Of a stretch of 64,000 bases of DNA, positions 1 through 10,899 are shown one piece after another. Position numbers and translations under genes: made by a program. Location: the NCBI GenBank assembly GCA_010909165.1, contig MU008179.1, positions 930,001 to 994,000 on the forward strand, given 5' to 3'. How positions within the stretch are numbered: the stretch's first letter is position 1; every line of letters starts with the position of its first letter. Under the pieces are notes generated by a model. It was not told the origin of the DNA. It did no database searches and saw only the letters and a program-made list of their open reading frames with translations. Source of the stretch: Anthoceros angustus. Its lineage: Eukaryota; Streptophyta; Anthocerotopsida; Anthocerotales; Anthocerotaceae.

Positions 1-1110
1 TTGTGGTGTCTTGGCTCTTCACCTCTGTATATGTGGTTTCTGCATGTGGTTACATCGTTAATGGTTTCCTTGTTCGATGTCTGCTACATCTGTTTACTTT
101 CGTTGTCTTTTGCCTATGCCACGTATGCGTTGCATCTTACTTGCTCTCTCGAAGGCATTACTTGTTCCTTGCTTTGCTCTTGTTTCATGTTGGTTATGTG
201 TGTTCTTTCGTTGTTTTATGTTGTTGAGAACTGTAACTCCTGGTTCGAAAGACTGGAAGGTAACTGGTAGGACTTGTTGCAATGTTGAAGCAAGAAAGTC
301 TCAGTGAAGCCAACTGCCTTGGTCTGCTGCTTTGGGGACCTGTTTGGTTTGTGTTTGTGAACGCTGCTTTTTGTTCTCATTGCTCATCTCAGGTCCTTCT
401 TTAGTGCTTGTACGCAAATGTTTTCCGCTTACGCATTTACTAGGGGTGGTACATAGCTTGTAAGAACGCTTTTCGAAAACCATCGCTTGTATGGCTCATG
501 GCTTTGTTTCTCGGTCATTATAATGGCTGTCTGCTTCATTCCTGAGCACCTTACGCTTGCCACGCTCGCTTTTTCGTGAAAGTCCGGCCTCGGGTGGAGA
601 CCATTAGGAGTAAGTCCGAAACTCCGAAGTCACCAAAGCCCTAATACGCGAAGTTTTCAAGGGGTTTTCGCGGTTTTCGCTAGTTCTCCGTGTTTTATCC
701 CATCTTTGGTTCGAGATACAATTTACCAGTAGGTGCTCTTGGACTTTTCAATTGCTTATAAACCGCCTCAGCGCTAATGCATCGCCCTCGAGTTCGGCTT
801 TATCACTTGTGGGTCTGTGATGCTTATCCGTGGAATCTTGAAGTCAAAGTAAGTTTGTGTTGTGTCTTTGTTTCTAACCTTATGTAGGATATGCAAGCAT
901 CTATTGTTCTGTCATGTACTGGTCTTTGGGAACAAGTGTTTGTTTGTCTATCTTTAATTAAAGAACAGTATTTGGTTTCGCTCAATACTGCTCATAACAT
1001 TGCATCTTGGCTTGCCTCACACAGAGGCTCAAGGTCCAAATTCATTCTTGGCCTTAAGTTAGTTCTTCGATTTAGGGGCCTGTTATTTTTTTGAAGTGAA
1101 TCAGAGTATG
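1..1110. other. T-rich stretch, no gene recognised
   Basis: Only short overlapping ORFs on both strands; none matches a family I know. The plus strand is T-rich, like the reverse complement of 24520-25430. A few phrases are shared in inverted orientation, for example TTTCTCGGTCAT near 507-520 and its complement near 25241-25254. It may be the decayed outer part of the inverted repeat described next. Confidence 0.4.
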
Positions 1111-1114
1111 TTAG

Positions 1115-1445
1115 GGAATCGCAATGAATATTGCTATTACTAACCGAATGTTTTTACTGCCGACGTATTTAGCGATTTTGGTGGATTTCTAGAATGGGCT
1201 TCTATCTAGATGTACCCGGGTTTTACTTGGTGGCTATTTTTTCACTCCCATCGCTATGGTTTCAACATGTGGATAGTGGATTATTTTCACCCTACATTAT
1301 TTTTTCGCACTGTTGTTATAAATTTTTGATCGTATTCATGAAATGAACGCATCAATGTGTTAATTTCTCGTTTTAGAATTCCACCGCCCCCGAAAAATCG
1401 AACGAGCGCTGGCCGAGGCCCTGTGACGAGGCCGCGATTTACCAC
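1115..1445 (+). repeat. Left arm of a 23-kb-spaced inverted repeat
   Basis: This stretch matches the reverse complement of 24175-24520. Exact shared words include ATTTAGCGATTT, GGATTTCTAGAATG and ATCTAGATGTACC (1168-1216), then CCCCGAAAAA and GACGAGGCCGC near 1388-1438. By eye the copies are roughly 75-80 percent alike with small indels. The arms lie at the two ends of retroelement A. Either they are terminal inverted repeats of A, or a truncated inverted copy of the A 3' end abuts its 5' part. Confidence 0.7.
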
Positions 1446-1790
1446 GTGGCAATCGCAGGATGGGGAGTGTCGAACTTTTCCGTAGTCAAGGTTATGGCAC
1501 ACGGGCGAGATGGTCCCGAGGGTGGTCCGAATCCTAAGGGAAGTGCAGCCATGCTAATCCAAGCCGCTGGCCGTACATTTTTTGAGAATGTATGTGGGGC
1601 ATTTGATAAACGGAGAACGTCCGTGAGGACTATTATGAGCAGCCCAAAGCATGGTTGGGTGAAGAGTTCATCATCGATGCACGCATCGGGTCATATGCTC
1701 ACCGAGTACCTTAGCTTTTGGACACAAACATGGTCAAGTGGAAATTCCTGCAGCATCAAGTGTATCCGATTTATTCCTGTGGAAAAGTAT
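1395..1790 (+). pseudogene. Truncated cytosine-C5 DNA methyltransferase (element A)
   Basis: The first part reads ...HVAIAGW followed by a motif-IV region. The DNA TGGGGAGTGTC (1461-1471) matches the W-E-C-Q motif of the copy in element B if one G is removed. Motif VI appears as F-E-N-V (1581-1592). It is followed by a segment reading GSYAHRV (about 1687-1707), which parallels FGSRAHRLRSMWTN in element B. C5-methyltransferases transfer a methyl group from SAM to cytosine C5. Motif I (SAM-binding, F-x-G-G) would lie upstream but is absent, because the sequence passes into the inverted repeat arm. The enzyme is truncated, frameshifted and surely inactive here. Confidence 0.6.
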
Positions 1791-2425
1791 GTGGATGAAA
1801 TTGGAGGAAGGGGCGGCCTTTCGCGGTCGGTCTGTGAAAGGATGAACCCGCCACACTTCCGATCAACGTAATGGAGTGCCGGAGGGCTGGCCCCCTTGGT
1901 AAGGAACTACAATCATATGCGTTAGAAGGGGAGGGATGGCATGGTCTTGGATGTGAGCAGGGAATGAAATCGGGAACCCACCATAAGGGAGCGAGAGCGG
2001 GCCATGGGATTCGATCACAGGCGGTACCTTCACGCACGGTATTCCATGCTCGATCTGGCCCGGTGGGCGAGCTTTTGACGTTAACTGCTAATGGTTGTTA
2101 GGCATGGGCATAGCCACCAAGTAACCGAGGGATAATAGCTTTGCCATTAACTTCTTTGGCTGACGGTTTTCGGAAGAACCAAGCGAGGGGCACCAGCCGC
2201 CTTATAACACGATGAACGCCACCGGGGACAAAAATGATCTAAAGGAAACACATGAGTGGCGGTTGTGAAGAGGTCGGTCGTCGGCAAAGATTCGGGGTCT
2301 TTGCTGGCAAAGGTGCTTCGGGTAAATTTTGAGGCGGTATGACAAAGTAAAATTCAAGATCACCACCACCACTCAAGAGCCCATGTTCGACGAAGGCATA
2401 AGTTGAGTCCCATGGGTGGGAGATT
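1790..2425 (+). pseudogene. Spacer between C5-MTase and RT (element A)
   Basis: No domain of its own. The reading I-R-E-R-E-R-A-M-G-F near 1990-2010 resembles the A-T-E-R-G-V-G-H-G stretch at the same place in element B, and F-R-R-R-H-K-L-S-P-like residues precede the RT. It links the methyltransferase to the RT in both elements and is heavily frameshifted. Confidence 0.4.
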
Positions 2426-2851
2426 GTGGACAAGCGATGCAAGGAGTTGGCGAGGCGGGGAATTAGGAAGTCAACCTCTCAACTGGCGCTTGCGGTGTTC
2501 TGCCAGTTGAAGAAGGATGAGCATGGTGAATGGAAGGACGGAGGCGAAGATGTGGGGATTATCGCGTTGAGCGAAGTCACTTTATGGGGCGGTACCCCAT
2601 GCCCACCCCGGTGAAATTTTTGATGCCATAGGGCAAGCCAAGTATTTCACTACACTGGACTTTCGATCCGGGTTTATGATTGTCATTGAAGAGACAAGTG
2701 TAAAAGCGTTTTGGGGCAAGGATCAACTTTGGGAATGGGAAAGCGAAGGCCGTTCGGCTTTTGAAGAAGAACGCCTATATACTTTTCAAATGGGTGGACG
2801 ACTTAGAGCCACAAGGGTTCCCTAGAAAAGCAGCATGACGAGTATTCGGTA
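2426..2851 (+). pseudogene. Ty3/gypsy reverse transcriptase, N-terminal half (element A)
   Basis: The RT copies element RNA into DNA. The reading VDKRCKELARRGIRKSTSQ, then CQLKKDEHGEWKDG (2426-2550), is the typical start of a gypsy RT (ELL..G.I..S.S). It continues with KYFTTLDFRSGF (2640-2680), the palm segment that carries the first catalytic Asp, and AFWG further on. The frame breaks several times. The sequence stops at 2851 in the codons before VxFS, where Gypsy-L is inserted; RT resumes at 17082. The frame and target duplication support one original gene. Confidence 0.8.
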
Positions 2852-2856
2852 TGTTT
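2852..2856. repeat. Target-site duplication of Gypsy-L (left)
   Basis: TGTTT directly before the TGTGG end. The identical TGTTT follows the CCACA end at 17077-17081. Five bp is the usual gypsy duplication length. Confidence 0.85.
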
Positions 2857-3397
2857 TGTGGTGCGACTTTACCGATGGCCAGTCGAGCGCGCCACAATCC
2901 CGATGTCGTTGTAGGAAGAAGTCCGTTCCCAAGGAATGATAGGCTCCGTTTACGTTTGGTGATTCTTACCTCACTTGCGCTCGTTACCTCACACTCCTAA
3001 CTACTCTAGCGTTCACCGTCTGGGCCGGTATGGCCAAGCGTTTGAGACCCGTTCGCGTCCGTATCGTTCACATTCGTCACTCACACTTCCTCTTTCCTCT
3101 CCGCTCACTCCTCGGTCTTAGAAAAGGCAGCGCGGTTACCGATCCGGACCTCCTCCGTCGTTCGCGGGCCTCCGTCCGGGCTCTGCCGCCCTCCGGAGTT
3201 CCTCGGCTCACCGTTCGATCCGTTCGGTCGGGGCGGCTCGGGGCGAGCAGTCACGATCACCCTTCCTGCACACCACAACCGTTAGGTCGTCACGGGACCG
3301 ATCAATCTCCCGGGTGCCGTGCACCTTTCGGTGACTCGGGACTCACGTTAGCAAGACACACAAAGGTGCAGAGCGGCATCAACACCAAGAAAGATGA

Positions 3398-3422
3398 TTT
3401 ATTGGGCCTTAGCCCTCTTATA
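3398..3422 (-). promoter_or_regulatory. TATA box and poly(A) signal in the 3' LTR
   Basis: Minus strand TATAAGAGGGC followed after about 15 bases by AATAAATC. The same arrangement is at 13164-13191 in the other LTR. This is the usual order at a U3-R border and independently supports minus-strand transcription. Confidence 0.6.
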
Positions 3423-4109
3423 CTACGCCCGGTCGGCGCCTTTATTACGGTGAGGCATTTCGGTGTGCCTAACCGGCCGCCTACTACCTCTATTCCTTCT
3501 ATCGCGCCGTCGGTGGTGGTGAGATAGCCCCCGATTCCTTCTTGGCACGGCGGCAAGCGAGCCACAGCCCGCGCACCAATCGGATGATCCGGCGGGACCC
3601 TTCCTCTTCCAGGGTGCAGCGCCACGGCGGCGGCGACAGCGGCGTCTCACCAAGTCTTCCTCGTCCTCCCTCTTCTCTCTCTGGCGGGCCCTGCGATGGG
3701 CCCTCAAGGGCTGGATCTGCTTTGGTGGTGGTGGCTCTCCCCACTCCCAGTTTGGACCTCGGGACCTGTCTCGGTCAGGACCTCTAGGTCAGTCTTCCCT
3801 CTGAGTCCGGTCTCCTGGCCTTCTTTGAGTCCGGTCCTCGGGGCCGGACTTGCCTCTGAGGTCGGTCTTGGACCCAACCCTTCCACAGGGTCCGGACCTC
3901 GGGGTCGGATCGTCACAAGTCGGATCCTAAGTCGGACTTCCTTGAGGCGGACCTCGGGATCGGCCTTTCCTCAGTCAGGACAAAGTCAGGACCTCGCTCT
4001 GGGCATGCCTCCTCAGCGTCACGGGTTCATCCTGAGCCCTCCCTTGGTTCCCGAATGCCCGGTTGCACCTTTCCTCTCAAGATCCTCCCTCTTCCTTCCA
4101 TGCGAGGGT

Positions 4110-6833
4110 CTTACCTCCGGTGTGGCGCCTTCCTCCTCCGGTTCCTCCTGCTCTCCTTCGCGCTGCTGCTGCCGTCGTCAAGCAGCGCTCCTAGGACTCC
4201 AGCGGTTGTGTCTCCCGGGTCCGTCCTCTCGCTCCTCCTTCCATCCTTGAGTCCACCCTCACGCCTGGGGTGGCGGACCTCGAGCCTTGAGGAGCTCTGC
4301 GTGGTAGTAGGCGGTCGGAATCGACTTGCAGATCGCCTCCTCACATGAGCCGGGCACGGTACTCCCTCCTCAGGTGCTCCGTGGCGGATCGCCCGGCCTG
4401 GCAGTCTCCGTGGCCAAGCTTACCACATGGTGGGCGGACTCCCTTGAGGCCGTCAAGGCTGCCTCAGTTACCTCTTGCAACCTTGGCTCGGCGTTCTCCT
4501 CCTCCCGTCGTTGTTGACTCCGATTTCAGGCCATGGGTGAGCTCTCCTTCACCTGGCCGGACGAGCAGCTGTACCTTTCCTCGGCTTTCTTCCCTCGTCT
4601 ATTCTTTCCGGTCCCACTTCCTTCTCCAGGCGGGCGGTATCCCGTCAGGCTCGGCTCCACATCCTGCGCAACCTTGCGGCGTCGAACTCCTTGCCGCGCC
4701 TATTCTCCTCCGTCTTCAAGCGGGCTGGGCGTTCTACCTCTCGCTCGAAGTCTTGGATTCTCGTTGAGAACCCCTCCTCCGTGCATCTTGGGTTGCAACT
4801 CCAAGGTGTCCTTCTTGTCCTCCGGCTCCTGCCGCCCTTCTACCTCCTGCGTGCACAGGGTCCCCAATCTCCCGGGTCTGGCCTCGATGCCTCCTCACGG
4901 CTCGGCCGTGCTTGCTCCATGACCACTTGCTCGGCCTTGATTGGCGTGGCTCTCTCGGCCGCCTCCTCCGGTTCGATCACGCCGATAGTGATCGCGATCG
5001 GCCGCCCGTGGCCTCCGCCTCCTTGGCCACCTTCACACAGCCTCCGGCTTGGCTCTGGTCGGTCAGGCCCTCGCGAGATCCCGCCCGTTCGCGCCCGGGC
5101 GTCCTCGCTTCTGTGCGCTCGCCCCTCACTGCGAGGTCCTCCGCGCTTGGGCCTCCTTGGCACCTTGGTGTTCCTCCGGTGAAGGAATTTGGTCCGGTCC
5201 TTGCGGATGGACGACCTCCGCCTCCGGCGTTTTCCTTCCTCAATCCGGCCGAGCTTGGCCTTCCTTCTCGCCTCTGGGCTCCCTCCAGCTGCTCACGGAG
5301 GAGTACCATGCGCCTCGGGTGGCTTCTACCTCCCCAGGTCTTCTCGGCCATCCCACAGACCCCAGGCATCGTCCATGGCGGTAGCAGGACGTGTTTCTTC
5401 CACGGCGGCCTGTGAGGCTCCCACAAAGTCCGTGGCGGGCCGGCATCTCAGTCCGTCAAGGACCTCCATACCGGTCGGAGCAAGTCGGGGGTTCTCGGAC
5501 CAATCGGGACCCTTAGGTCACGAGTCTTGCTCCGGGCTTCCCCTCCTTGGCCCTTTTGGCGAGCTCCTTCTCGCCCTTTTCCTCCAGGGCTCGGCGGAGG
5601 TGATGGAGTCAGGGAGCCTTTGCCCCTTCACGGCGGGGCCGGCTCTGGATCAGGTGCACGGTGTCCTCCACTCCAGGCGCGTCCTTCGCCCTCCTTCCTC
5701 CGCTTCTTGCCACTCAGTGGCGGGGAAGAGTCTTGCACCGGAGTGCAGCGTTGGTTGGCCGTGGTCTTGCGTCTCTTGGCTCTCTCACAGTCCGTCGGGG
5801 CTCCTCAGGAGTGGCGGTGCGGGGCTGCTGGGTCGGGGCTTCTGCTGGGGCTGGTTGGGGCACGGAAGGAGGCGGGGTGCTTCCCATACTTCCACAGGTG
5901 GTGAGGGGTCCGTTCAGGGCGTATGGAGTCGGAATCCTCGATCGTCCTCCTCCGTCCGTTTGGCTTTCGACGGCCCGGCCTCCTCCCTCGGCGCCCTTGC
6001 GCTCCACTTCCGGGGCCTCCGGTCCTTCGGGCGCTCGCTCAAGCTCTCCTTCCTTGAGGAGCTCGAAATGCCCCCATACATGGATCGGGTATGGGGCCCA
6101 GATGGCGAGGCTTCTCGGTCTGAGCTTGCGAGCCTCACAGCTAAGCGGCGAAGATAATCCTTCCCGGTCGCCCTCTTCCCCGCTGCGTGCAGACCAGATT
6201 ATCACCAAGGTGATCCACCTTGGTAGTAGGTTCGATGGACAATGATCCGGGCCGCCCTTACTCGGCATCCAGCGGGTCGGATATCGATAACCGTTGGTGG
6301 TCGTTGCGTCGAGCCTTAGCGCCGCTGTGGCGGCCCTATCTTCCCTTCGCCTTGAGGGGCTCGGCACCACTCCCCTCTTCCTCCTTGGGCGGTTGTAGGC
6401 GCCTCGGGACCTCAAGGTCCATCGCCTTGGGTCCTCCGGAGGTTCTTGGACCGCACCTCCTTATTGACGCCGCGGCATCTTGGGCAAACTCCGGACGGTG
6501 ACCTATCAAATGTCCGGACCATGGAACACATCCAAATGCCACTCCTGCACCAATTCTCCGCTTCCGGGCAGGCCCAAAGTCCGGATAGCGCGGGTCACAA
6601 TGTTGCGCTCCACAAGGTTCCATGGCTCCCAAACTTCCATGGGCTTTTGGGTGCCATCGCCTTCTCCTCCCTTGGTTCTTTGTCGCCGAGGCTCGGCACG
6701 TTGCGCCTTCTTGGCGCGTTGGCTCAACCTCAGCGGTGAGCGCGCGAGCGTCGAGTGTCCACGAGATACCGCCGAGAGCGGTGCGGGCGCAAAGATCGCG
6801 AGTCTCGGTGCGTGATGCCTTCTTCGCGACCAC
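4110..6833 (-). pseudogene. U3-encoded ORF, copy in 3' LTR of Gypsy-L
   Basis: This minus-strand coding-like tract lies within U3, read across frames. From the N-terminal side it has a basic segment (KAMDLEVPRRLQPPKEEEG near 6390-6430), a stretch PIHVWGHFELLKEGELERAP (about 6010-6080), a proline- and arginine-rich linker, and a decayed coiled coil rich in E-Q-A-R near 4850-4960. It is collinear with the copy in the 5' LTR. The HFELLKEGELERA block resembles LYHREEVLKEEELEKAK in the ORF at 48667-51443, so both seem to belong to one family. Function unknown. A Gag-like or accessory role is an inference only. Heavily frameshifted. Confidence 0.45.
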
Positions 6834-7258
6834 GCCGGGAAGTAGCGGCGGGCGCCTCTTCTGTCAGTGCGATGCGCGCACTCGGCCCCTCTGGCTGCAG
6901 CGTACTCTTACGCCGCGTACTGCGGCCTCGCCCGCCGGCGTGAATACCTGCTATAACGCAAGGTTACGGTCTGACGGCTGCATGCCGTCCTCCACTCGTG
7001 TCACGTGGCGTCGCCTAGTCCGTCCACGGCCTTCTAAGTTACTTTCCTGGCGTACTTATCACTGGTCACAGGTGGGTGGGACTTATCCGTTACCCGCCGC
7101 CATAGGTCTAGTCGTTCCTCACTCGGTCGGAGTATACTCAGTGCCGTCCGAGTGCTAACGCTTATTTCCCCTTTTTCGCCTCATTTTATCCTTTACTCCT
7201 ACAAAAAAAACAAAACCCTACCTAATTTCTAACCCCCCAGGGAAGTCCGTAGTCCACA

Positions 7259-7275
7259 TACTCCCCTTCTCACCT
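7259..7275 (-). other. Polypurine tract of Gypsy-L
   Basis: The minus strand reads GGTGAGAAGGGGAGTA directly before the 3' LTR. Such tracts prime plus-strand DNA synthesis. Its place fixes the element orientation as minus. Confidence 0.7.
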
Positions 7276-7519
7276 GTTGGCGTCTCCGCCAACACTAAGC
7301 GTGGTACTTTTTCACCCGCCATCCGTTCACCCGAGTGGGCAGCAGTTCACCATCCAACTGCCGAAGCTGAACGGACCCATTGGGGTATACCCGTACGACT
7401 TGGTCCCATCCATCGTAGGTGGAGTTTACCTGGGAAGTGCATATGTCGGCTGTCGTAAAGGAGGGCCAGATCTCCCTCCTTCACATACTCCACGATTCTA
7501 AGGCGCTATCATGCCACTT

Positions 7520-8330
7520 GCGTTGATTACAGTACGATTGCATTATTGCGCCTCTTCCGGTCCTCCGTATCTTTGCACAAACCCTAGCAACCGCTCGGTT
7601 GGCTCTCTTCATCCGTTAAGCGCCTTTCCATCATGACCGGTGTTGGCACCTCAAACTCGACCGGCATAACGGGTGAGTGCCCATAGGTCGAATGTCTGAG
7701 TTCGTTGCGTGGTTACCTTCTCTGCCGTTACGCGCCCGCCGCGCGATGGCGGCTTTGTATCGATCGTGCGCATAGTTAACCGTCGAGGATCGGCGGATAA
7801 GTCCATTGGTCTTCTCCGTCGGTTGGCCTTGGTTAGGGGCGTTTTACGATGTGTGATGCGAAATAGTCCGTCATTGCGGTTATCACATCATTGAGGAAAT
7901 GGGTTCCCCTATACACCGGGACACCCATACCTTGTGATGATGTTTTCGTGAGGAATTTGGCCACCGTGCTCAGTCCGTTCGTAGCGGCGCTTCAACCCAC
8001 AGTGCGGTGGTCCGTTGCCACCAAGATGTACCGCTTGTGTGCCGGTGGGTGGTGTATAGGTCCAGTCGATGCCCATTTCTCAAAAGGCGCTAGTGCTAGT
8101 ATGGGCACTAACGGCCATTGAGTTGTGGCGTCGGCTTCCCGATCCGTGACAAGCATCACACTTCTTCACAAATTGGTGTGTTTCCCCATACATGGTGGGC
8201 CACGTACCCGACCTCAAGATTTTCTTGGTGGTGACTGCTGATAATGTCCACCACCTAGTCCTTCGTGCATCCCTTTATTACCACCTCCGTTTCACTTTGT
8301 TGGAGGTACCTTCGTTCCACACCGTGGCCC
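7520..8330 (-). pseudogene. Ty3/gypsy integrase (Gypsy-L)
   Basis: The integrase inserts the DNA copy into chromatin. Minus-strand readings include the zinc-binding end FVKKCDACHGSG (about 8130-8170), then MGIDWTYTPP with the first catalytic Asp (about 8060), ENIITRYGCP (about 7930-7955) and YRGTHFLND (about 7900). The last corresponds to S-D-R-G-T-H-F, so the second catalytic Asp is lost. In-frame stops and frameshifts are frequent. It lies nearest the 3' LTR, as expected. Confidence 0.85.
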
Positions 8331-8559
8331 TACCTTAAAGATGCAACGTTGCTCTAGGAAAGGCGTAGTGCACAAAGGCTGCTGGACCGGTTCGATTCGT
8401 TGGTAGCTCCATCTCCCATAGGTACCGTTCCAACTCCGCGTAAGAGGCCGCCCCCTCGTCCGCTCCCTTCTCCACGCCAGTGGGTCCGTTGTTCACCGAC
8501 TTGGGTTTGTCGTGCTCCTCTACCTCCTCCTCGCGCCACCAATTCCTCATCAGGAAGGC

Positions 8560-9029
8560 GTCCTCTTGATCCTGCGGGGCGGCTCCGTTTTAATCTGGAT
8601 AAGTCGTTTGTTGCCGTCCTTGCCTAGTCTCCACCTCAAATGTGAACTCCACAGTGATCCACCTCGCAATTCGTCCAGGACAAGTGCCTTGTTCACCAAA
8701 TGCTTGGCAGTGATCAACATAGAACACAAACTCATTGGGCGGTAAGGTATACGAATTTCTTAAGCGTATACCATTCCAATGCCTCGCTCCGTAGTAGTGT
8801 ACCTCCGTTCCGTCGTGAGCTCTTCAGCGTAGTAGATTGGGTGATCCCTCCGTTTATCATCTTTTGGTGAGCACTACCCGATGGCGGGCGGCATCCATAC
8901 ACATGGAATCGCTTCCCCGGTCCAGGTCCGGCCGGGGCGGCAGTGGTGCGGAGGTCTCTGAATGCCGCCTCCCTTTACGGCGTCGGTCCATTCCTCCTCC
9001 TTCTGAGTAGCTCTGTTAGCAGGCCCGCT
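8560..9029 (-). pseudogene. RNase H-like region (Gypsy-L)
   Basis: Lies between RT and integrase in the usual place. The minus-strand reading FYVDHCQAFGEQG and then CPGRIARW (about 8660-8720) resembles the gypsy RNase H end (Y.V.H.AL.YL..K......GR.ARW). The N-terminal part is too decayed to show the catalytic acids. Confidence 0.6.
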
Positions 9030-9640
9030 TTGCAAAATCTTGTAAGCGCCTATAGTAACCACCATGCCCGGGGTCCCGTAACTCCTTCAAGTTCGTTGGT
9101 GGGCTGCGGGGGTGGATGACTTTCACCTTGTCTTGGTCCACCTCTATCCCTCTTACGACACTCGGTGCCCCAACAAGATTCCCTCTGTCATGCAGTAGCA
9201 TTTCTCGGGATGCGAGCCGCAGTTGAGTCTCCTACATCGTTCCAAACACTTAAATGTCACGTGTTTGTCCTCCTCTCCGTGCACAGTGTCCAAGAACACC
9301 TCCATGAAGTCCCTCGAGAATTCCGGAAGACATTGGTCACCATCCGCATAAATGATCCGGGTGCTCTGTCATCCGGCACTCCGTTTGTAGGCAAGCGTCC
9401 CCACTCCGTGGTGAATGTTGTCTTATCGATCCTCCCTTAGGTGTATGGCGGTTGTAGCGAATGGCCGTCAAGAAGGAGTAGGTACTACTGCCACCTTGTC
9501 CGATGTATGTCCACAAAGGGCATGGGAAATGGTCCTTTTTCCGTGGCGGCGTTAAGCTTTCTCCGATCTGTGGACGAATCGCCCTGCGCTTCTTGGCACG
9601 ACCACAATGGGCGCCACCCACTCCGTTTACGATTGGGAAG
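9030..9640 (-). pseudogene. Ty3/gypsy reverse transcriptase (Gypsy-L)
   Basis: Minus-strand motifs in order are KKDHFPCPLWTYIGQGG and TYSFL (9481-9540; family KDHFPLPF...YSFLDG), DKTTFTTEWG (about 9400-9430), EVFLDTVHGEED (about 9278-9303) and VDQDKVKVI...NLKELR...GYYRRL (about 9030-9150). The catalytic F-x-D-D reads F-L-D-T, so the second Asp is lost. Frameshifts separate the motifs. The family assignment is firm; the gene is dead. Confidence 0.9.
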
Positions 9641-10379
9641 ATGATGTCGCTTCCGGATACTTATCCGGGACTTCCTTGACCTTGGCGAGTGCTTGGGATT
9701 GATTTATCTTGCCTAATCGAGCACCACGCTTCAGATCCTATTGTTAGCCTTTGTTTGAATGCCTTTCATATCCGTGACCTTGAAAGCAAACACCCTGAAT
9801 TCCCCAACAAGCGTGTGAGGTCTCGTTTTAACCCCTCGGCATGCCCTTGCGAATTTGAGGAATTTCCAGGCGAACCTCCACGTCTTCCACATCGTCGGGT
9901 TGGCCGTCTCCTTTCTCTTCGCGCTCGTCCGAGCCGTCGTCCTCCATCCGGGTTCATCTTCACGCATTCCCCACTCGAAGAGTCGTCCAGTGAAGCAGGT
10001 TACTTCTCGTTCTACCTCGTCCTCGCTGGACCCTCCTCTTGATTGCCTTCCCCGGCTCTTGCTTGAGTCCACCCTAAAACAATCGATGACCTCCTCGTCC
10101 ACCTCCTCCAAAGGCGTCCCTCAATCCATCTCCTCCTCGACCACGTGATTTTGGGAAAGGGTAGTCCTCATTCGTATCCTCGCGTTCATCGTCCCCCTTG
10201 TCTTGAGGTGTACCCTCTAGTCTTGTGGTTTCTCCACAGTGTGTCCTTACTCAGTAATCGCTACCGTCCTTCCCTCACCTTGGATCCCATCCACGGCTTG
10301 AAGTGTATTTCCTTCCGTCCAAGTGTAGTTTTGTCGGCGAGGCCGGCCAAGGCCGCTAGCAGGACCTCATACCCCAGGT
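9641..10379 (-). other. Decayed pol spacer between protease and RT (Gypsy-L)
   Basis: Short minus-strand fragments only, including E-V-D-E-E-V-I-D near 10090. It should hold the link from protease to RT, but I cannot read a domain in it. Confidence 0.4.
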
Positions 10380-10640
10380 CGGCGGGTCGATAATGACAAA
10401 ATCTAATGTATAGGGGCTCCTATGGTGGCTTGGACTCGGACAACTCCCTGCTGGCGCTCGCCTATGTCGCCATCACGAGGGTTTTGGTGGATGGCTCGAA
10501 GGTGGTGAACCCCGGCCGTCTTGCGGTGGCCTCGGTGATGAGGTTCACTCGACCCGTGTCTAGAGGCACGTTTTAATTACACCCGCAATTTCCACACCTG
10601 GCGCCCCGAGTCCGATGAGATCGACTACCTCCACGTTCTT
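10380..10640 (-). pseudogene. Retroviral-type aspartic protease (Gypsy-L)
   Basis: The minus-strand reading PLDTGRVNLITEATARR contains the D-T-G active-site triad of pepsin-like retroelement proteases (about 10520-10560). It is followed after a gap by DLGYEVLLAALAGLA (about 10340-10380), which corresponds to the usual Y-[DE]-V-[IL]-L-G-R-x-W-L block. Proteases of this kind cut the Gag-Pol chain. Flanking sequence is frameshifted. Confidence 0.6.
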
Positions 10641-10899
10641 GCCCCGGACCAAGGAGTTCCGGCGTGGTTGCGTTTCCACGATGGCCTTCCGGACTTCACA
10701 TCGATGCCGGGTTGTCCTTTAACAAGCGCCTAAGGGACACCAAGTGTTGTTGGTCCATCATCAAGTCGGCCACCTTGAAAGGGCGGGTGGTTCTCTGCGT
10801 CACGCGTTCGCCTTGTCTCCTCCGGCGTTTGGCTCTTTGCTGGTGGTGGCGGACCACAGGTCTGGGAGTTCTTCTTGAAGCATCTCGGTCACTTCTCGA

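Larger units (their letters stand above)
2857..7258 (-). repeat. 3' LTR of Gypsy-L (4402 bp)
   Basis: Collinear with 12640-17076, including TGTCGTTGTAGGAAGAAGTC near the start and AAGTCCGTAGTCCACA at the end. Differences between the two copies are mainly short indels in patches with long identical runs between. The promoter-side signals (TATAA, AATAAA) lie at 3398-3422 on the minus strand. U3 is therefore about 3.8 kb and R-U5 about 0.55 kb. Confidence 0.93.

Noticed and set aside
849-887. Intron with GTAAGT donor and ATGTAG acceptor
   Set aside because: Only 39 bp long and not between readable exons.
5189-6157. 322-codon plus-strand ORF in the 3' LTR of Gypsy-L
   Set aside because: It is antisense to the U3 ORF, S/R/P-rich from GC-rich codons, and its counterpart in the other LTR is broken differently. 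A shadow frame.
7275-7300. Primer-binding site TTGGCGTCTCC on the plus strand after the left LTR
   Set aside because: It is 18 bases from the LTR end, while the minus-strand site at 12621-12636 and the polypurine tract at 7259 agree with minus orientation and with the domain order.
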